From NCBI RefSeq assembly GCF_004784475.1, contig NZ_SRRT01000010.1, positions 1 to 64,000 on the forward strand: DNA of 64,000 bases, in the 5' to 3' direction. Each line of letters begins with the position of its first letter. Position 1 is the stretch's first letter. The notes under the pieces were generated by a model. That model worked only from the letters and a program-made list of their open reading frames with translations. It made no database searches and was not told the origin of the DNA. The translations under genes were made by a program, and so were the position numbers. Source of the stretch: Streptomyces bauhiniae (GTDB lineage Bacteria > Actinomycetota > Actinomycetes > Streptomycetales > Streptomycetaceae). Of this stretch, positions 24,621-33,436 are shown piece after piece.

Positions 24621-26215
24621 AGCACGTCCTCCTCGGTCACCGCGTCCGGCACCTCCGCGACGGGCTCACCGGGCGGCCCGCCGTGCGTCCACGGGGTCTG
24701 CTCCGGGTCGGGCAGCTTGGCGCCGCCGCGCTGCTCGTGCTCGAACAGCGTGAAGCACACCGCGTCGCCCTTCTCCGGCACCGAACCGGCCTCCGGCTCC
24801 TTGCCCCGGCCCATCTTGTCCATGATCCGCAGCACCAGCACACCGTCCTCCGGCGCGCCCTCGTACCCGGCGAACTCCGCCGTCTGCGCCTTGCCGCCCA
24901 GCGCGCGGTACACCTTGGCGCGCTCGCCCAGATGCGGACGGTCCTCGGTGCGCACGGTCACCAGCGGGCGCGGGCTCGGCCGCTTGCCCTCGCTGTACGC
25001 CATGACCACCTCGGTCACCTCGCCCGCGAACGCCTCCCCGGCCAGCCGCCGGGCCGCCATCACCAGCGGGTCGTCGAGCGCCTCCTGCGCCTCCAGCCGG
25101 GCCTGCTCGCGTTCGCGCGAGGCCAGCTTGTTGGCGGCGGTCACCGCGTCGTCCCGGCGCGGCTGCGGGGGTTCGCCCGCGGTGATCCGGTCCCGGTGCC
25201 CGGTGAACGACCAGCGGTCCCGGGTCCACCGCTCCTCGACATGCCCGCCCTCGGGGAGCGTCCGCAGCAGGTCGAGCCCGCGCCAGACCGCGTCCCAGGT
25301 CGGCCGCGTACGGCTCTCCACCAGCTCGCGGATCTCCCGCTCGGCGGCGGTGAGCGCGGTCAGCAGATCCTCGGCCCTCGGGGCGTCCTCGGCGGCGGCC
25401 AGCGCGGTGCGCGCCCGGTCGTACCGCTCGATGGCCGGGGCCAGCAGCTTGTTGTCGAACGCCGGGTCGGTGGCCGGGCCCGCCGGGGGACACAGCAACT
25501 GGCCGGCCGCGTCCCGCGCCCGCTCCGCCCGCGCGGCCGCCTCGGCGCCGGACTCGCCCTCGGGCGGGTCGATCCAGGCCAGCAGGGCGCCCAGATGCTG
25601 GTCCTCCACCATGGACTGCCCCGTGGCCCAGTGCCGGGACAGCACGTCGGTCAGCGCCAGCAGCAGCGAGGAGCCCGGCACGCGCGACCGCTCGCCGTAG
25701 TGCGTCAGCCAGCGGCCCAGCAACGGCACGCGCGGCGGCGCCGGATAGGGCGTCTCCGGCTCCTGCTCGGCCGTACGCCTGAACCGCATCGAGCGGCCCA
25801 GCAGCCGGACGAGGTCCAGGCCCGCGCGGCTCGGCACCACGATCTGGGGCGCGTCCACGCACAGGTCGACCTCGACCTTGACCCGCTTGCCGGTCTCCGG
25901 GTCGGTGTCGGTGCGCTCGGCCGTCTCGACCGCCTCGGCGCAGGAGTCCAGGTGCGGCAGCACGATGTCGGCCAGCTCGGCGAGGAACGCGAAGCGCTGG
26001 TCGCGGTCGCGGGGCTGCGGTACGACCAGTAGCCGGGGCGCGTCCCGGTCGGTGCCGACCAGCGCGCCGAGGGGAGCACCCGTCTCACCGGCGGTGGTCA
26101 GCGGGACGAACACCAGCGGGCGGTCGGACAGATGGCGGTGCCGGACGGTCGCGGCGGGCTGGGCCCGGCCGGTGGCGACCGCCTCCAGGCGGGCCAGGGT
26201 GGCGATCAGGGACAC
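24617..26215 (-). CDS. Unknown 532-aa protein in nuclease-helicase operon
   Basis: A large soluble protein I cannot assign. It begins VSLIATLARLEAVATG and has a beta-rich first third (PLVFVPLTTAGETGAPLGALV, RLLVVPQPRDRDQRF). A conserved-looking centre (QIVVPSRAGLDLVRLLGRSMRFRR) is followed by long alpha-helical segments with many Glu/Arg and Ala, probably coiled coil around residues 300-400. The C-terminal 130 residues include VTVRTEDRPHLGERAKVYRALGG and LVLRIMDKMGRGKEPE. No signal peptide or membrane segment. GTG at 26215 overlaps the nuclease gene by 10 bases, and its stop overlaps the helicase start by 4. Strict coupling suggests a complex of the three products. Confidence 0.8.
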   Translation of the reverse strand: MSLIATLARLEAVATGRAQPAATVRHRHLSDRPLVFVPLTTAGETGAPLGALVGTDRDAPRLLVVPQPRDRDQRFAFLAELADIVLPHLDSCAEAVETAERTDTDPETGKRVKVEVDLCVDAPQIVVPSRAGLDLVRLLGRSMRFRRTAEQEPETPYPAPPRVPLLGRWLTHYGERSRVPGSSLLLALTDVLSRHWATGQSMVEDQHLGALLAWIDPPEGESGAEAAARAERARDAAGQLLCPPAGPATDPAFDNKLLAPAIERYDRARTALAAAEDAPRAEDLLTALTAAEREIRELVESRTRPTWDAVWRGLDLLRTLPEGGHVEERWTRDRWSFTGHRDRITAGEPPQPRRDDAVTAANKLASREREQARLEAQEALDDPLVMAARRLAGEAFAGEVTEVVMAYSEGKRPSPRPLVTVRTEDRPHLGERAKVYRALGGKAQTAEFAGYEGAPEDGVLVLRIMDKMGRGKEPEAGSVPEKGDAVCFTLFEHEQRGGAKLPDPEQTPWTHGGPPGEPVAEVPDAVTEEDVL

Positions 26216-27399
26216 GGCACGGCCTCCCGGTCGGCCGCCTCGGCGAGCGCCTCGGCGCGCAGGGCGGCGGCCCGGCGCAGCGCGGTCACCACCGGGTCGT
26301 CGGGGTCGCCGCTCTCGCCGCGCGCCGCCGCCAGCACGTCCTGGACCGTGCCCAGGTCGCCCAGCTCGGCGCGGAGCGGGCGGCCCAGCCGGGTCACCGC
26401 GTCCGCCGCGCGGGACCGCGCCCGGCAGTGGAAGGCCAGCTCGCACGAGGACAGGCACTCGGGCGCGTAGGTCGCCGGGACCGCGTCGACGGCGGCCGTC
26501 AGCTCACCGGCCGGGCGCTCCGGGTCGAAGCAGGTGCCCTCGGGCAGCTCCTCCGCGATGGTCTCCACGCGGGTCAGCCGGGCGAGCTGCCGCGCGGTGA
26601 CCGCCCGCTGGGCGCGTACGTCCACCCCGCGCGCGGTGGCCAGGTTGGAGAAGTCCTTCGGGCACACGAGCAGCACCTCGTGCCGTACGGCGGGCGGCGG
26701 GGTCAGCCGGGCGGCGACCGCCTCCAGCGCCAGCACGTACACCGCCGCCTGCCGGGCGGCGGCGCCCACCTTCGCCGGGTCGGCCGAGCCGTCCAGCATC
26801 GGGAACGACTTGATCTCCACGACCGTCCAGCCGCCGTCGGGGTGCACCACCACCGCGTCCGGCTCCAGGAAGGCGGGCGAACCCGCCACGTCCAGGGCCA
26901 GCATCGGGTGGTCCAGCAGCGTCCAGCCGCCCGCCGCGACCGCCTCGCGCAGCGCCAGCGCCGTACGCGCGGTACGGCCCTCCGGGCCCGGCGCGCTCAG
27001 GTCCGGCACCGCCGCCCGGGCGGGCGGTTCGGCGGCCGGGTCCAGCAGGGTGTGGGTGAGCCGCAGCAGCTCGGCGCCGCCGTCCGCCTTCACGCGGGCC
27101 TCGAAGGTGTTGCCCCGGATCAGCGCGAACTGGGACTGCCCGTAGTCCGACGGGGCGCCCAGCGCGCCCGCGAGCGCGGCCTTGTCCACCCCGGCGCCGT
27201 CCAGGATGGCGCGTCTGCGGCAGCCCGGGTTGGCCGCGAGCGCCGCGAGGGCGCGCGCGTCCAGCGCCTTGGCCGGTACGTCGGGACCGCGCAGCTCAGC
27301 GAGCCGGTGCCGCAGCGCCGTCCCCCGCGTCGCTGGGGGAGGCGTCGGTTCCGGCCGCGGGGTCGAGCCGCGACTCGCGCTGCCGTGGAATTCGCTCAC
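26206..27399 (-). CDS. RecB-like PD-(D/E)XK nuclease with probable 4Fe-4S cluster
   Basis: A 397-aa protein with a RecB-family nuclease core: Glu100 in NTFEARV, Asp181 in LEPDAVVV, Glu195-Ile-Lys197 in VVEIKSF, and the QxxxY motif as Gln217-Tyr221. One cysteine precedes the core (Cys60, NPGC) and three follow it as Cys315-x3-Cys319-x5-Cys325. That split 1+3 layout is characteristic of Fe-S nucleases such as Cas4, AddB and Dna2. Prediction: a metal-dependent DNA nuclease stabilised by a 4Fe-4S cluster. GTG at 27399 is used; an upstream TTG/GTG would lengthen it slightly. The gene starts 104 bases inside the end of the PAP2 gene on the same strand and overlaps the next gene by 10. Confidence 0.8.
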   Translation of the reverse strand: MSEFHGSASRGSTPRPEPTPPPATRGTALRHRLAELRGPDVPAKALDARALAALAANPGCRRRAILDGAGVDKAALAGALGAPSDYGQSQFALIRGNTFEARVKADGGAELLRLTHTLLDPAAEPPARAAVPDLSAPGPEGRTARTALALREAVAAGGWTLLDHPMLALDVAGSPAFLEPDAVVVHPDGGWTVVEIKSFPMLDGSADPAKVGAAARQAAVYVLALEAVAARLTPPPAVRHEVLLVCPKDFSNLATARGVDVRAQRAVTARQLARLTRVETIAEELPEGTCFDPERPAGELTAAVDAVPATYAPECLSSCELAFHCRARSRAADAVTRLGRPLRAELGDLGTVQDVLAAARGESGDPDDPVVTALRRAAALRAEALAEAADREAVPCP

Positions 27400-28249
27400 C
27401 CGCGGAAGTCTGGCATCCGTCACTGACAATCGGAGCGGGACCGGCGTTTCCGCCCGCCGTGAGCGGGGCCGCCCAGGCGGTCAGCCGCAGTCGCGCGGCC
27501 GTCGCGGCCCGCGTCACGTACGGGGCCAGGAGCAGGCCCGCGCCCATCACGACCGCGCCCGCGACCGCGTCCAGGAAGTAGTGGTTGGCGGTGCCCATGA
27601 CCACGATCGCGGTCAGCAGCGGATAGCCGACGGCGGCGATCCTGGCCCAGCGGGAGCGCCCGTACTTCCACAGCACGACTCCGCAGAACAGCGCCCAGCC
27701 GACGTGCAGGCTCGGCATCGCCGCGTACTGGTTGGTCATCCCGCCCATGCCGCGCGGGGCGCTGGCCTCGCCGCCCCACCAGCCGTACGAGCTGTAGTGC
27801 GCCATGGTGTCCACGAAGCCGTGGCGGGGGGCGAGCAGGCGGGGCGGGCAGGTGGGCAGCAGGACGAAGCCGATGAGTCCTATGAAGGTGGACGTCATCA
27901 GCCAGGTGCGGGCCGCCCGGTAGTGCTCGGAGCGGGCGCGGAACAGCCAGACCAGTACCGCGGGCGTGACGACGTAGTGCAGCGAGGCGTACCAGAAGTC
28001 GGCCGGCACACCCAGCCAGGGCTCCGCCGTGAAGAGGCGGTTCAGTGGGTGCTCGGCGTTCAGGTACAGCGCCTTCTCGATGCCGAGGATGGCCAGACCG
28101 TGGTCCACGGCGGAGGAGACGTCCCCGCGCGCGAGGAGCCGGCCGGCGGTGTAGCAGCCGTAGACCAGCAGGATCAGCGGCAGCTCGGTCCACCAGCGCG
28201 GGCCGGTACGCGGCACCGCCCCGGTCTGTGCTGCCTCGGTCTGCGGCAT
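27296..28249 (-). CDS. PAP2-superfamily membrane phosphatase
   Basis: A 317-aa membrane protein with about six helices. PAP2/lipid phosphatase motifs are recognisable: the first as RARSEHYRAARTW region, the second as YAAMPSLHVGWALF (PSxH) and the third as MGTANHYFLDAVAGAVV (HxxxD). It resembles the PAP2 proteins related to inositol phosphorylceramide or phosphatidylinositol synthases and may act on lipid or polyprenyl phosphates at the outer membrane leaflet. The start at 28249 has GGGGGAGGG upstream. The polar C-terminal tail, after the last helix, overlaps the first 104 bases of the nuclease gene in another frame. Confidence 0.87.
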   Translation of the reverse strand: MPQTEAAQTGAVPRTGPRWWTELPLILLVYGCYTAGRLLARGDVSSAVDHGLAILGIEKALYLNAEHPLNRLFTAEPWLGVPADFWYASLHYVVTPAVLVWLFRARSEHYRAARTWLMTSTFIGLIGFVLLPTCPPRLLAPRHGFVDTMAHYSSYGWWGGEASAPRGMGGMTNQYAAMPSLHVGWALFCGVVLWKYGRSRWARIAAVGYPLLTAIVVMGTANHYFLDAVAGAVVMGAGLLLAPYVTRAATAARLRLTAWAAPLTAGGNAGPAPIVSDGCQTSAGERIPRQRESRLDPAAGTDASPSDAGDGAAAPAR

Positions 28250-28465
28250 CCGATCGCCCTCCCCCTTCGCGCTGGCCTGGCACCCCCCGCGGGCGCCGTG
28301 ACACTTTACGGTGTCGGTCCGCCCGTCCGCGCGGGCGTTCCGGCTCTCGAAGACGCACCTGTCGCCCACCGGGTTGCCCGCGCGCGCGGTGCGCCATCAT
28401 GGAAGGACCCGGCGAACGGGTTTCCCCGGCGTCCACTCGGCGTCCCTCTTCCGGAAAGGTCCCCC

Positions 28466-29062
28466 ATGGCACCGCGCATCCTGCTGGCCCGGCACGGACA
28501 GACGGCCTGGTCGCTGTCCGGCAAGCACACGGGCAGGACCGACGTGCCGCTCCTAGAGGAGGGCCGGCGCGGGGCCAAGCTGCTCGGCGAGCGGCTGCGG
28601 CAGACCCCGCCGGCCGGATTCGCGGACGTGGAGGTGCGCACCAGCCCGCTGGTCCGGGCGCACGAGACCTGCGAGCTGGCCGGGTTCGGGGACCGCGCCG
28701 AGGTCTGGGACACCCTCATGGAGTGGGACTACGGCGCCTACGAGGGCATGACCCCGGCCGAGATCCAGGACGTCCGGCCCGGCTGGCTGATCTGGCGCGA
28801 CGGGGTCCCCGAGGGCGAGACGCTCGCGGAGGTCACCGCCCGCGCGGACGAGGTCGTCCAGTGGGCCCGCTCCGCCGACCGTGACGTCCTGATCTTCGCC
28901 CACGGCCACATCCTGCGCTCCATCGGCGCCCGCTGGCTCGGCCTCCCCATCGACTTCGCCGCCCGCCTGCGCCTCAACCCCACCTCCCTCTCCACCCTCG
29001 GCTGGGCCTACGGCGAGCCGGCGATCGAGAGCTGGAACGACACGGGGCACCTGGTCGGCTAG
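28466..29062 (+). CDS. Histidine phosphatase (phosphoglycerate mutase-like)
   Basis: A 198-aa member of the histidine phosphatase superfamily. The catalytic motif is LARHGQTAWS at residues 6-15, so His9 forms the phosphohistidine. Additional active-site residues are Arg in VRTSPLVRAHETCEL, Glu in LMEWDYGAYEGM and the second His in IFAHGHILRS. Such enzymes dephosphorylate small phosphorylated molecules; the name phosphoglycerate mutase is often applied but mutase activity is unlikely here. The start ATG at 28466 follows GGAAAGG. It is divergent from the PAP2 gene. Confidence 0.92.
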   Translation: MAPRILLARHGQTAWSLSGKHTGRTDVPLLEEGRRGAKLLGERLRQTPPAGFADVEVRTSPLVRAHETCELAGFGDRAEVWDTLMEWDYGAYEGMTPAEIQDVRPGWLIWRDGVPEGETLAEVTARADEVVQWARSADRDVLIFAHGHILRSIGARWLGLPIDFAARLRLNPTSLSTLGWAYGEPAIESWNDTGHLVG

Positions 29063-29070
29063 GGCGGGGC

Positions 29071-30477
29071 CTACCCCCGCCGAGGGCGCGGCAGCGAGGC
29101 GTGGCGGTCCAGGAAGTCCGCCACCCCGCTCGCGCGGCGGTGCGGGAGCAGGACCCGCGCGGTGCCCGCCAGCATGGTGTGGATGCGCGAGGACTGCACC
29201 TGAGCGAGCAGGTCCAGCACGCGCAGTCCGGCGGTGGCCGCCTCGTCCGGGTGGCCGTCGCGGGCCAGGTCGTCGGCGAGTTCGGCGGTGTACAGGGCGA
29301 TGTTGCGGGAGAAGTGCGGGTCCTGGAGGCGGGCCGCGCGGCGGGCGTGCCGGGTCGCCCGGCGCCAGTCGCCCAGCGTCGACCAGCACTGCGCCTCCAG
29401 ACCGGCCAGCTCGGCCTCGCCGTAGAAGCTCATCCACTCCGGGTCGGCCTCCGACGTACCGCGCCCGAACAGCGCCTGCGCCCGGACGAGCGCCTGCTCG
29501 CAGCCGGTGCGGTCGGCGAGCCCCGCCCAGCCGCCGGCCTCGCGCAGCGCCAGCAGCGACATCAGCCGGGGCGAGCCCAGCGGGCGGGCGGCCCGCTGCG
29601 CGGCTTGGGCGGCGCGGACCGCCTCACGGGGGCGCCCCGCGTCCCGCGCGAGGAAGGCGGTGTTGCAGAAGGCGTGCGCCTCCAGCCCCGCGTCCCCGGT
29701 CATCCGGGCGGTGGCCAGCGCCTCCGCGTAGTGCGAGCGGGCGTCCTCGAAGCGGCCCGAGTCGTGGGCCAGCCAGCCCACCGAGATGGCCAGTTCACCG
29801 GCGCCCGCGTGCAGCCGCTCGGCGGTGGTCTGCCGGGTCGCGCCCGCGTCCAGCAGGGCGTACGCGGCGCGCAGCGGCTCGGCCGCGCGCCGGTACAGGC
29901 CGTCCGCGCCGTGCTTGTCGTCCAGCAGCCGGATGTTCCGGACCGCCTCCTCGACGGCGGCCGCCTCCGACGCGCCCGGCCGCCGCGCGGCGGCCGAGGC
30001 GTCCGTGGCGATGCCCAGCGGGCCCAGCGTGGCGGCGGCCGCCACCGTGGCACCCGTACCGGTCATGAATGCGCGACGCAGCACGTCGCTCTCCTCGTGG
30101 TTCAGGGATTCGTGGTTCAGGGGGTCGTAAGGATGCTCGTACGCGGCGACCGGGACGGCGCCCGGTGGCGCGGCCGTCCGCGCGCCGCGTCCCCGCACGG
30201 CCGAGCGCGGCGCGAAGCCGAGGTCGGTGAGGGTGCGGCCGGGGAACATGTGCAGGAACACCCGCTCGTACGCGTAGTTGGGACAGCGGATCTCACCCGC
30301 CTCGACTCTCCCGACGTAGCGCGCGTCGCAGCTCACCCGCTCGCCGATCTCCCGCGCCGCGCGCCGCACCAGGGCGGCGAACTCGGCGGGGGAACGGCGG
30401 CCGCGCATCTGCCGGAAGGCGGTGTTGGGGCGGGGCGGCCGGTCGGGCTGCGCCGGGGTATCGGTGGACGACGCCAT
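29071..30477 (-). CDS. XRE-family helix-turn-helix regulator with TPR-like sensor region
   Basis: A 468-aa regulator. The N-terminal part contains an HTH-like region (EFAALVRRAAREIGERVSCDARYVGRVEAGEIRCPNYAYERV). A short hydrophobic Ala/Gly-rich segment with a leading arginine pair (RRAFMTGTG to GIATDASA) follows, and then about 280 residues of helical TPR-like repeats. This arrangement is common in Streptomyces and can govern development or antibiotic genes, but the target is unknown. ATG at 30477 is chosen; the longer frame to 30600 is low-complexity. The gene ends 8 bases from the histidine phosphatase stop, tail to tail. A small PrimPol-like gene is divergent upstream. Confidence 0.85.
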   Translation of the reverse strand: MASSTDTPAQPDRPPRPNTAFRQMRGRRSPAEFAALVRRAAREIGERVSCDARYVGRVEAGEIRCPNYAYERVFLHMFPGRTLTDLGFAPRSAVRGRGARTAAPPGAVPVAAYEHPYDPLNHESLNHEESDVLRRAFMTGTGATVAAAATLGPLGIATDASAAARRPGASEAAAVEEAVRNIRLLDDKHGADGLYRRAAEPLRAAYALLDAGATRQTTAERLHAGAGELAISVGWLAHDSGRFEDARSHYAEALATARMTGDAGLEAHAFCNTAFLARDAGRPREAVRAAQAAQRAARPLGSPRLMSLLALREAGGWAGLADRTGCEQALVRAQALFGRGTSEADPEWMSFYGEAELAGLEAQCWSTLGDWRRATRHARRAARLQDPHFSRNIALYTAELADDLARDGHPDEAATAGLRVLDLLAQVQSSRIHTMLAGTARVLLPHRRASGVADFLDRHASLPRPRRG

Positions 30478-30742
30478 GGCCGGTCCTCTCGTGCGAACCG
30501 TCGAACCATGCCGGAACGGGGCCTTCCACGGGCATGGTCGCCCGTGTGACACCGTGGGTCCGGCGGGGCAAGAACGTACAGGCTGTGTCCGGCCCGACAC
30601 GCAGTGTTTGGCTACAAAACGGATATCTCATCCACGATCTGCCATGAACTGCCATCCTTTGCGGCGCACTTGTGCCGTAGCCCTTGACGCCGTCACGCGT
30701 TGTACCTCACGGACCGCAACAGGCAGCGTGCTGGAGGCCGGC

Positions 30743-31150
30743 ATGGAGACCCGTCCGAACATCGATCCGTGTCCGGTGCCGTCGTGGTCGCGGCCGCCCG
30801 GCGACGCGGCGTGCGACCTCGTCACGGTGCCGACCCGCCAGGGCCTGGAGGCCGTCGACATCCTGCGCCGCGAGGCCGCCGAGGGCGTCGGCCCGGTGCT
30901 GCACGACGACGGCCGCGACACCCTCGGCTTCCTCGTCCCGCCCGGCACGGCCGGCCACTGGGACGTGCCGGGCAGCACCTGTGTCCGCACCTCCGGGCGC
31001 GGCCTCCGGCTGAACCCGGAGCCGCCCGTGCAGGGCTCCGACTGGCTGCTGCCGCCCGGCGAGGCCGACCTCGCCACCGACCCGGCCATCCTGCGCCGGG
31101 CGCTCGGCGAGGCGGCCCGGCTGATCGAGGCCGCCGACAGTTGCCGCTGA
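30743..31150 (+). CDS. Small PrimPol-N-like protein divergent from the XRE regulator
   Basis: A 135-aa soluble protein. It shows GPVLHDDGRDTLGFLVPPGTA followed by a Trp, a short glycine-rich segment and DWLLPPGEADLATDPAILRRALGEA, a pattern similar to the isolated primase-polymerase-like proteins at 22092 and 46067. The N-terminal half of the domain is missing or very short, so an enzyme function is unlikely. TGGAGG lies upstream of the ATG. It is divergent from the XRE/TPR gene with a 265-base shared intergenic region that probably holds their promoters. Confidence 0.65.
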   Translation: METRPNIDPCPVPSWSRPPGDAACDLVTVPTRQGLEAVDILRREAAEGVGPVLHDDGRDTLGFLVPPGTAGHWDVPGSTCVRTSGRGLRLNPEPPVQGSDWLLPPGEADLATDPAILRRALGEAARLIEAADSCR

Positions 31151-31197
31151 CCCGGCACGGTGACGACAGTGCCTGGGCCACCTGCGAGAATGGGCCG

Positions 31198-32064
31198 ATG
31201 GGCAGGTCCAGGGACAACCGGCGCAGGGCGGCCGCCGAAGCCGTGGTGGAGGCCGTCGAGGGCGGCCTCGCGGAACTCATACCCGACCCCGACCGGGCAC
31301 GGGCCTGGTCGCTGCTGATCGACGGCGCCCCGCAGTCGCACGTCGACCTGGACGACCCGGCGCACCTGTCCTTCGAGTACCAGCGCCGCATCGGCCATGT
31401 CATCGACCTGGCCGCGCCCCCCGGCAAGCCGGTGCAGGCCGTGCACCTCGGCGGCGGCGCGCTCACCCTGGCCCGCTACACCGCCGCGACCCGGCCCCGC
31501 TCGACCCAGCAGGTGGTGGAGCGCGACGCGGCCCTGGTCCAACTGGTCCGCCGGGAACTGCCTCTCGACCCCGGCGCCCGGATACGGGTGCGCTCGGCCG
31601 ACGCCCGCGAGGGGCTCGCCAAGGTGCCGGACGGCTGGGCCGACCTGATCGTCGCCGACGTCTTCAGCGGCGCCCGCACCCCGGCCCATCTGACGTCCAC
31701 CGAGTTCCTCGACGAGGTCCGCCGCGCCCTGCGCCCCGGCGGCGTCTACACCGCCAACCTTGCCGACGGCCCCCCGCTCGCCCACCTGCGCGCCCAGATC
31801 GCCACGGCGGCGGCCCGCTTCACCGAACTCGCCCTGATCGCCGACCCTGCGATACTGCGCGGCAAGCGCTTCGGCAACGCCATCCTGGTCGCCTCCGACA
31901 CCCCGCTCCCGCTGGCCGAGCTGACCCGCCGGGCCGCCTCCGACCCCCACCCGGCCCGCCTCGAACACGGCGCGAAACTCACGGACTTCACCGGCGGCGC
32001 GACCCCGGTGACGGACACCTCGGCGGTGGCCTCACCGGCTCCGCCGCCGTCGGTGTTCCGCTGA
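31198..32064 (+). CDS. Spermidine synthase-like methyltransferase-fold protein
   Basis: A 288-aa Rossmann-fold protein of the spermidine synthase/SAM-dependent type. The nucleotide-binding region appears as VQAVHLGGGALTLARY, with the acidic end of strand 2 in QQVVERDAALV and the central ADLIVADVFSGARTPAHLTS motif. A second half typical of polyamine synthases (GGVYTANLADG) follows. Many actinobacterial proteins of this kind lack polyamine synthase activity, so function is open. It starts 47 bases after the PrimPol-like gene, possibly as an operon. The last 30 residues are disordered. Confidence 0.82.
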   Translation: MGRSRDNRRRAAAEAVVEAVEGGLAELIPDPDRARAWSLLIDGAPQSHVDLDDPAHLSFEYQRRIGHVIDLAAPPGKPVQAVHLGGGALTLARYTAATRPRSTQQVVERDAALVQLVRRELPLDPGARIRVRSADAREGLAKVPDGWADLIVADVFSGARTPAHLTSTEFLDEVRRALRPGGVYTANLADGPPLAHLRAQIATAAARFTELALIADPAILRGKRFGNAILVASDTPLPLAELTRRAASDPHPARLEHGAKLTDFTGGATPVTDTSAVASPAPPPSVFR

Positions 32065-32070
32065 ACTCCC

Positions 32071-32601
32071 TCAGTACGTCTGCACGTCCACGTGCGGCGG
32101 GCCGTCGTGCCAGTCGCAGAAGACCGTCACGCGGTCGGTGCTGCGGCTGAACTCCACCCTGATCCAGGTCTCCGTCTTCCACACCTGCATCGACCAGCCG
32201 GTCCCCGGCGTCGCGGAGACCAGGGTCGCGCTCGCGGGACCCAGGTCGAACACCGCCCGGCCGCCTCCGGTGTCGTACGCCTTGACGTTGCCGGCGGGGG
32301 TGGTGGCGGGTGCCGGGGGAGTCGGGGTCGGGGTGGCCGTAGGTGCGGTGCGGGTCGGGGTGGGGGACGGGGGTGCCGAGGTGCGGCGAGGTGTGGGGGT
32401 CGGCGTCGGCGAAGGGGGCGACGGGGTCGCGGTGGAGGCGTGGGCCGCGGCCTCGGCCGCGGTGATCGGCACGGCGCGCGGGGGGTCGTACGCCGTGCCC
32501 GCCATCACCGTGTGCACGCCCCACCAGGACAGCGTGGTCGCCGCCGCGGTGGCCAGCAGCCACGCCAGTACGTGTACGAGTCCTCTGCGCATCGGGGCCA
32601 T
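32071..32601 (-). CDS. Membrane-anchored secreted protein with Pro/Thr linker
   Basis: A 176-aa protein with an N-terminal membrane segment (about residues 10-33), a 60-residue Pro/Thr/Ser linker and a compact C-terminal domain of about 75 residues (YDTGGGRAVFDLG ... GWSMQVWKTETWIRVEFS ... VFCDWHDGPPH). The domain is not one I recognise. A nearby in-frame ATG at 32592 is an equally plausible start. It is convergent with the spermidine-synthase-like gene and divergent from the response regulator gene, to which it may be linked through a shared promoter region. It could be a surface sensor or wall-associated protein. Confidence 0.65.
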   Translation of the reverse strand: MAPMRRGLVHVLAWLLATAAATTLSWWGVHTVMAGTAYDPPRAVPITAAEAAAHASTATPSPPSPTPTPTPRRTSAPPSPTPTRTAPTATPTPTPPAPATTPAGNVKAYDTGGGRAVFDLGPASATLVSATPGTGWSMQVWKTETWIRVEFSRSTDRVTVFCDWHDGPPHVDVQTY

Positions 32602-32731
32602 ACTGCCTCAGCCGCCACGCGCCGCGCAGGCGACCCCAGTTGTGCACAGGCTGTCGGAGGCGGCCGGTTGTCCACAGGGAGTTGTCCACAGGCCAACACT
32701 TCGCTGGTCCGCATGGCGTACGGTGCGGCGC

Positions 32732-33436
32732 ATGGCAAGTGTGCTCGTGGTCGAGGACGATCAGTTCGTCCGCTCGGCGCTGATCCGGCATCTCACCGAC
32801 GCCGCCCACGTGGTGCGCAGCGTCGGCACCGCGCTGGAGGCGCTGCGCGAGGTCGCCCATCTCCGGTTCGACGTGGTCATACTCGACCTCGGACTGCCCG
32901 ACCTGGACGGCTCCGAGGCGCTGAAGATGCTGCGCGGCATCACCGACGTGCCCGTCATCATCGCCACCGCGCGGGACGACGAGACGGAGATCGTCCGGCT
33001 GCTCAACGCCGGGGCGGACGACTACCTGACCAAGCCCTTCTCGGTCGAGCACCTCTCCGCCCGCATCGCCGCCGTACTGCGCCGCTCCCGTTCCGGCGCC
33101 GCCGAGGCACCGCCCTCGCCGGTGATCCGGGTCGGCGGCCTCACCGTCGACCCGCTGCGCCGCCAGGCCGAGCTGGACGGCGCCCGACTCGACCTGACCC
33201 GCCGCGAGTTCGACCTGCTCGCCTTCCTCGCCGGCCGCCCCGGCGTGGTCGTCCCGCGCAAGGAACTGCTCGCCGAGGTCTGGCAGCAGTCCTACGGGGA
33301 CGACCAGACCATCGACGTCCATCTGTCCTGGCTCCGGCGCAAGCTGGGCGAGACGGCCGCCCGCCCCCGCTATCTGCACACCCTGCGCGGGGTCGGGGTC
33401 AAGCTGGAGCCGCCCGTCGTGGGGGAGCCCCGATGA
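32732..33436 (+). CDS. OmpR-family response regulator
   Basis: A 234-aa two-component regulator. The receiver domain has acidic pocket residues VVEDD, phosphoacceptor Asp in VVILDLGLPDLDG and the conserved Lys in LTKPFS. The C-terminal winged helix has the OmpR pattern LTRREFDLLAFLAGRPGVVVPRKELL ... RRKLGE. The start ATG follows the region after the Pro/Thr-rich gene. The stop overlaps the kinase start as ATGA, so the two proteins are coupled. A chitinase with a chitin-type operator lies after the pair; whether it is a target is unknown. Confidence 0.93.
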   Translation: MASVLVVEDDQFVRSALIRHLTDAAHVVRSVGTALEALREVAHLRFDVVILDLGLPDLDGSEALKMLRGITDVPVIIATARDDETEIVRLLNAGADDYLTKPFSVEHLSARIAAVLRRSRSGAAEAPPSPVIRVGGLTVDPLRRQAELDGARLDLTRREFDLLAFLAGRPGVVVPRKELLAEVWQQSYGDDQTIDVHLSWLRRKLGETAARPRYLHTLRGVGVKLEPPVVGEPR

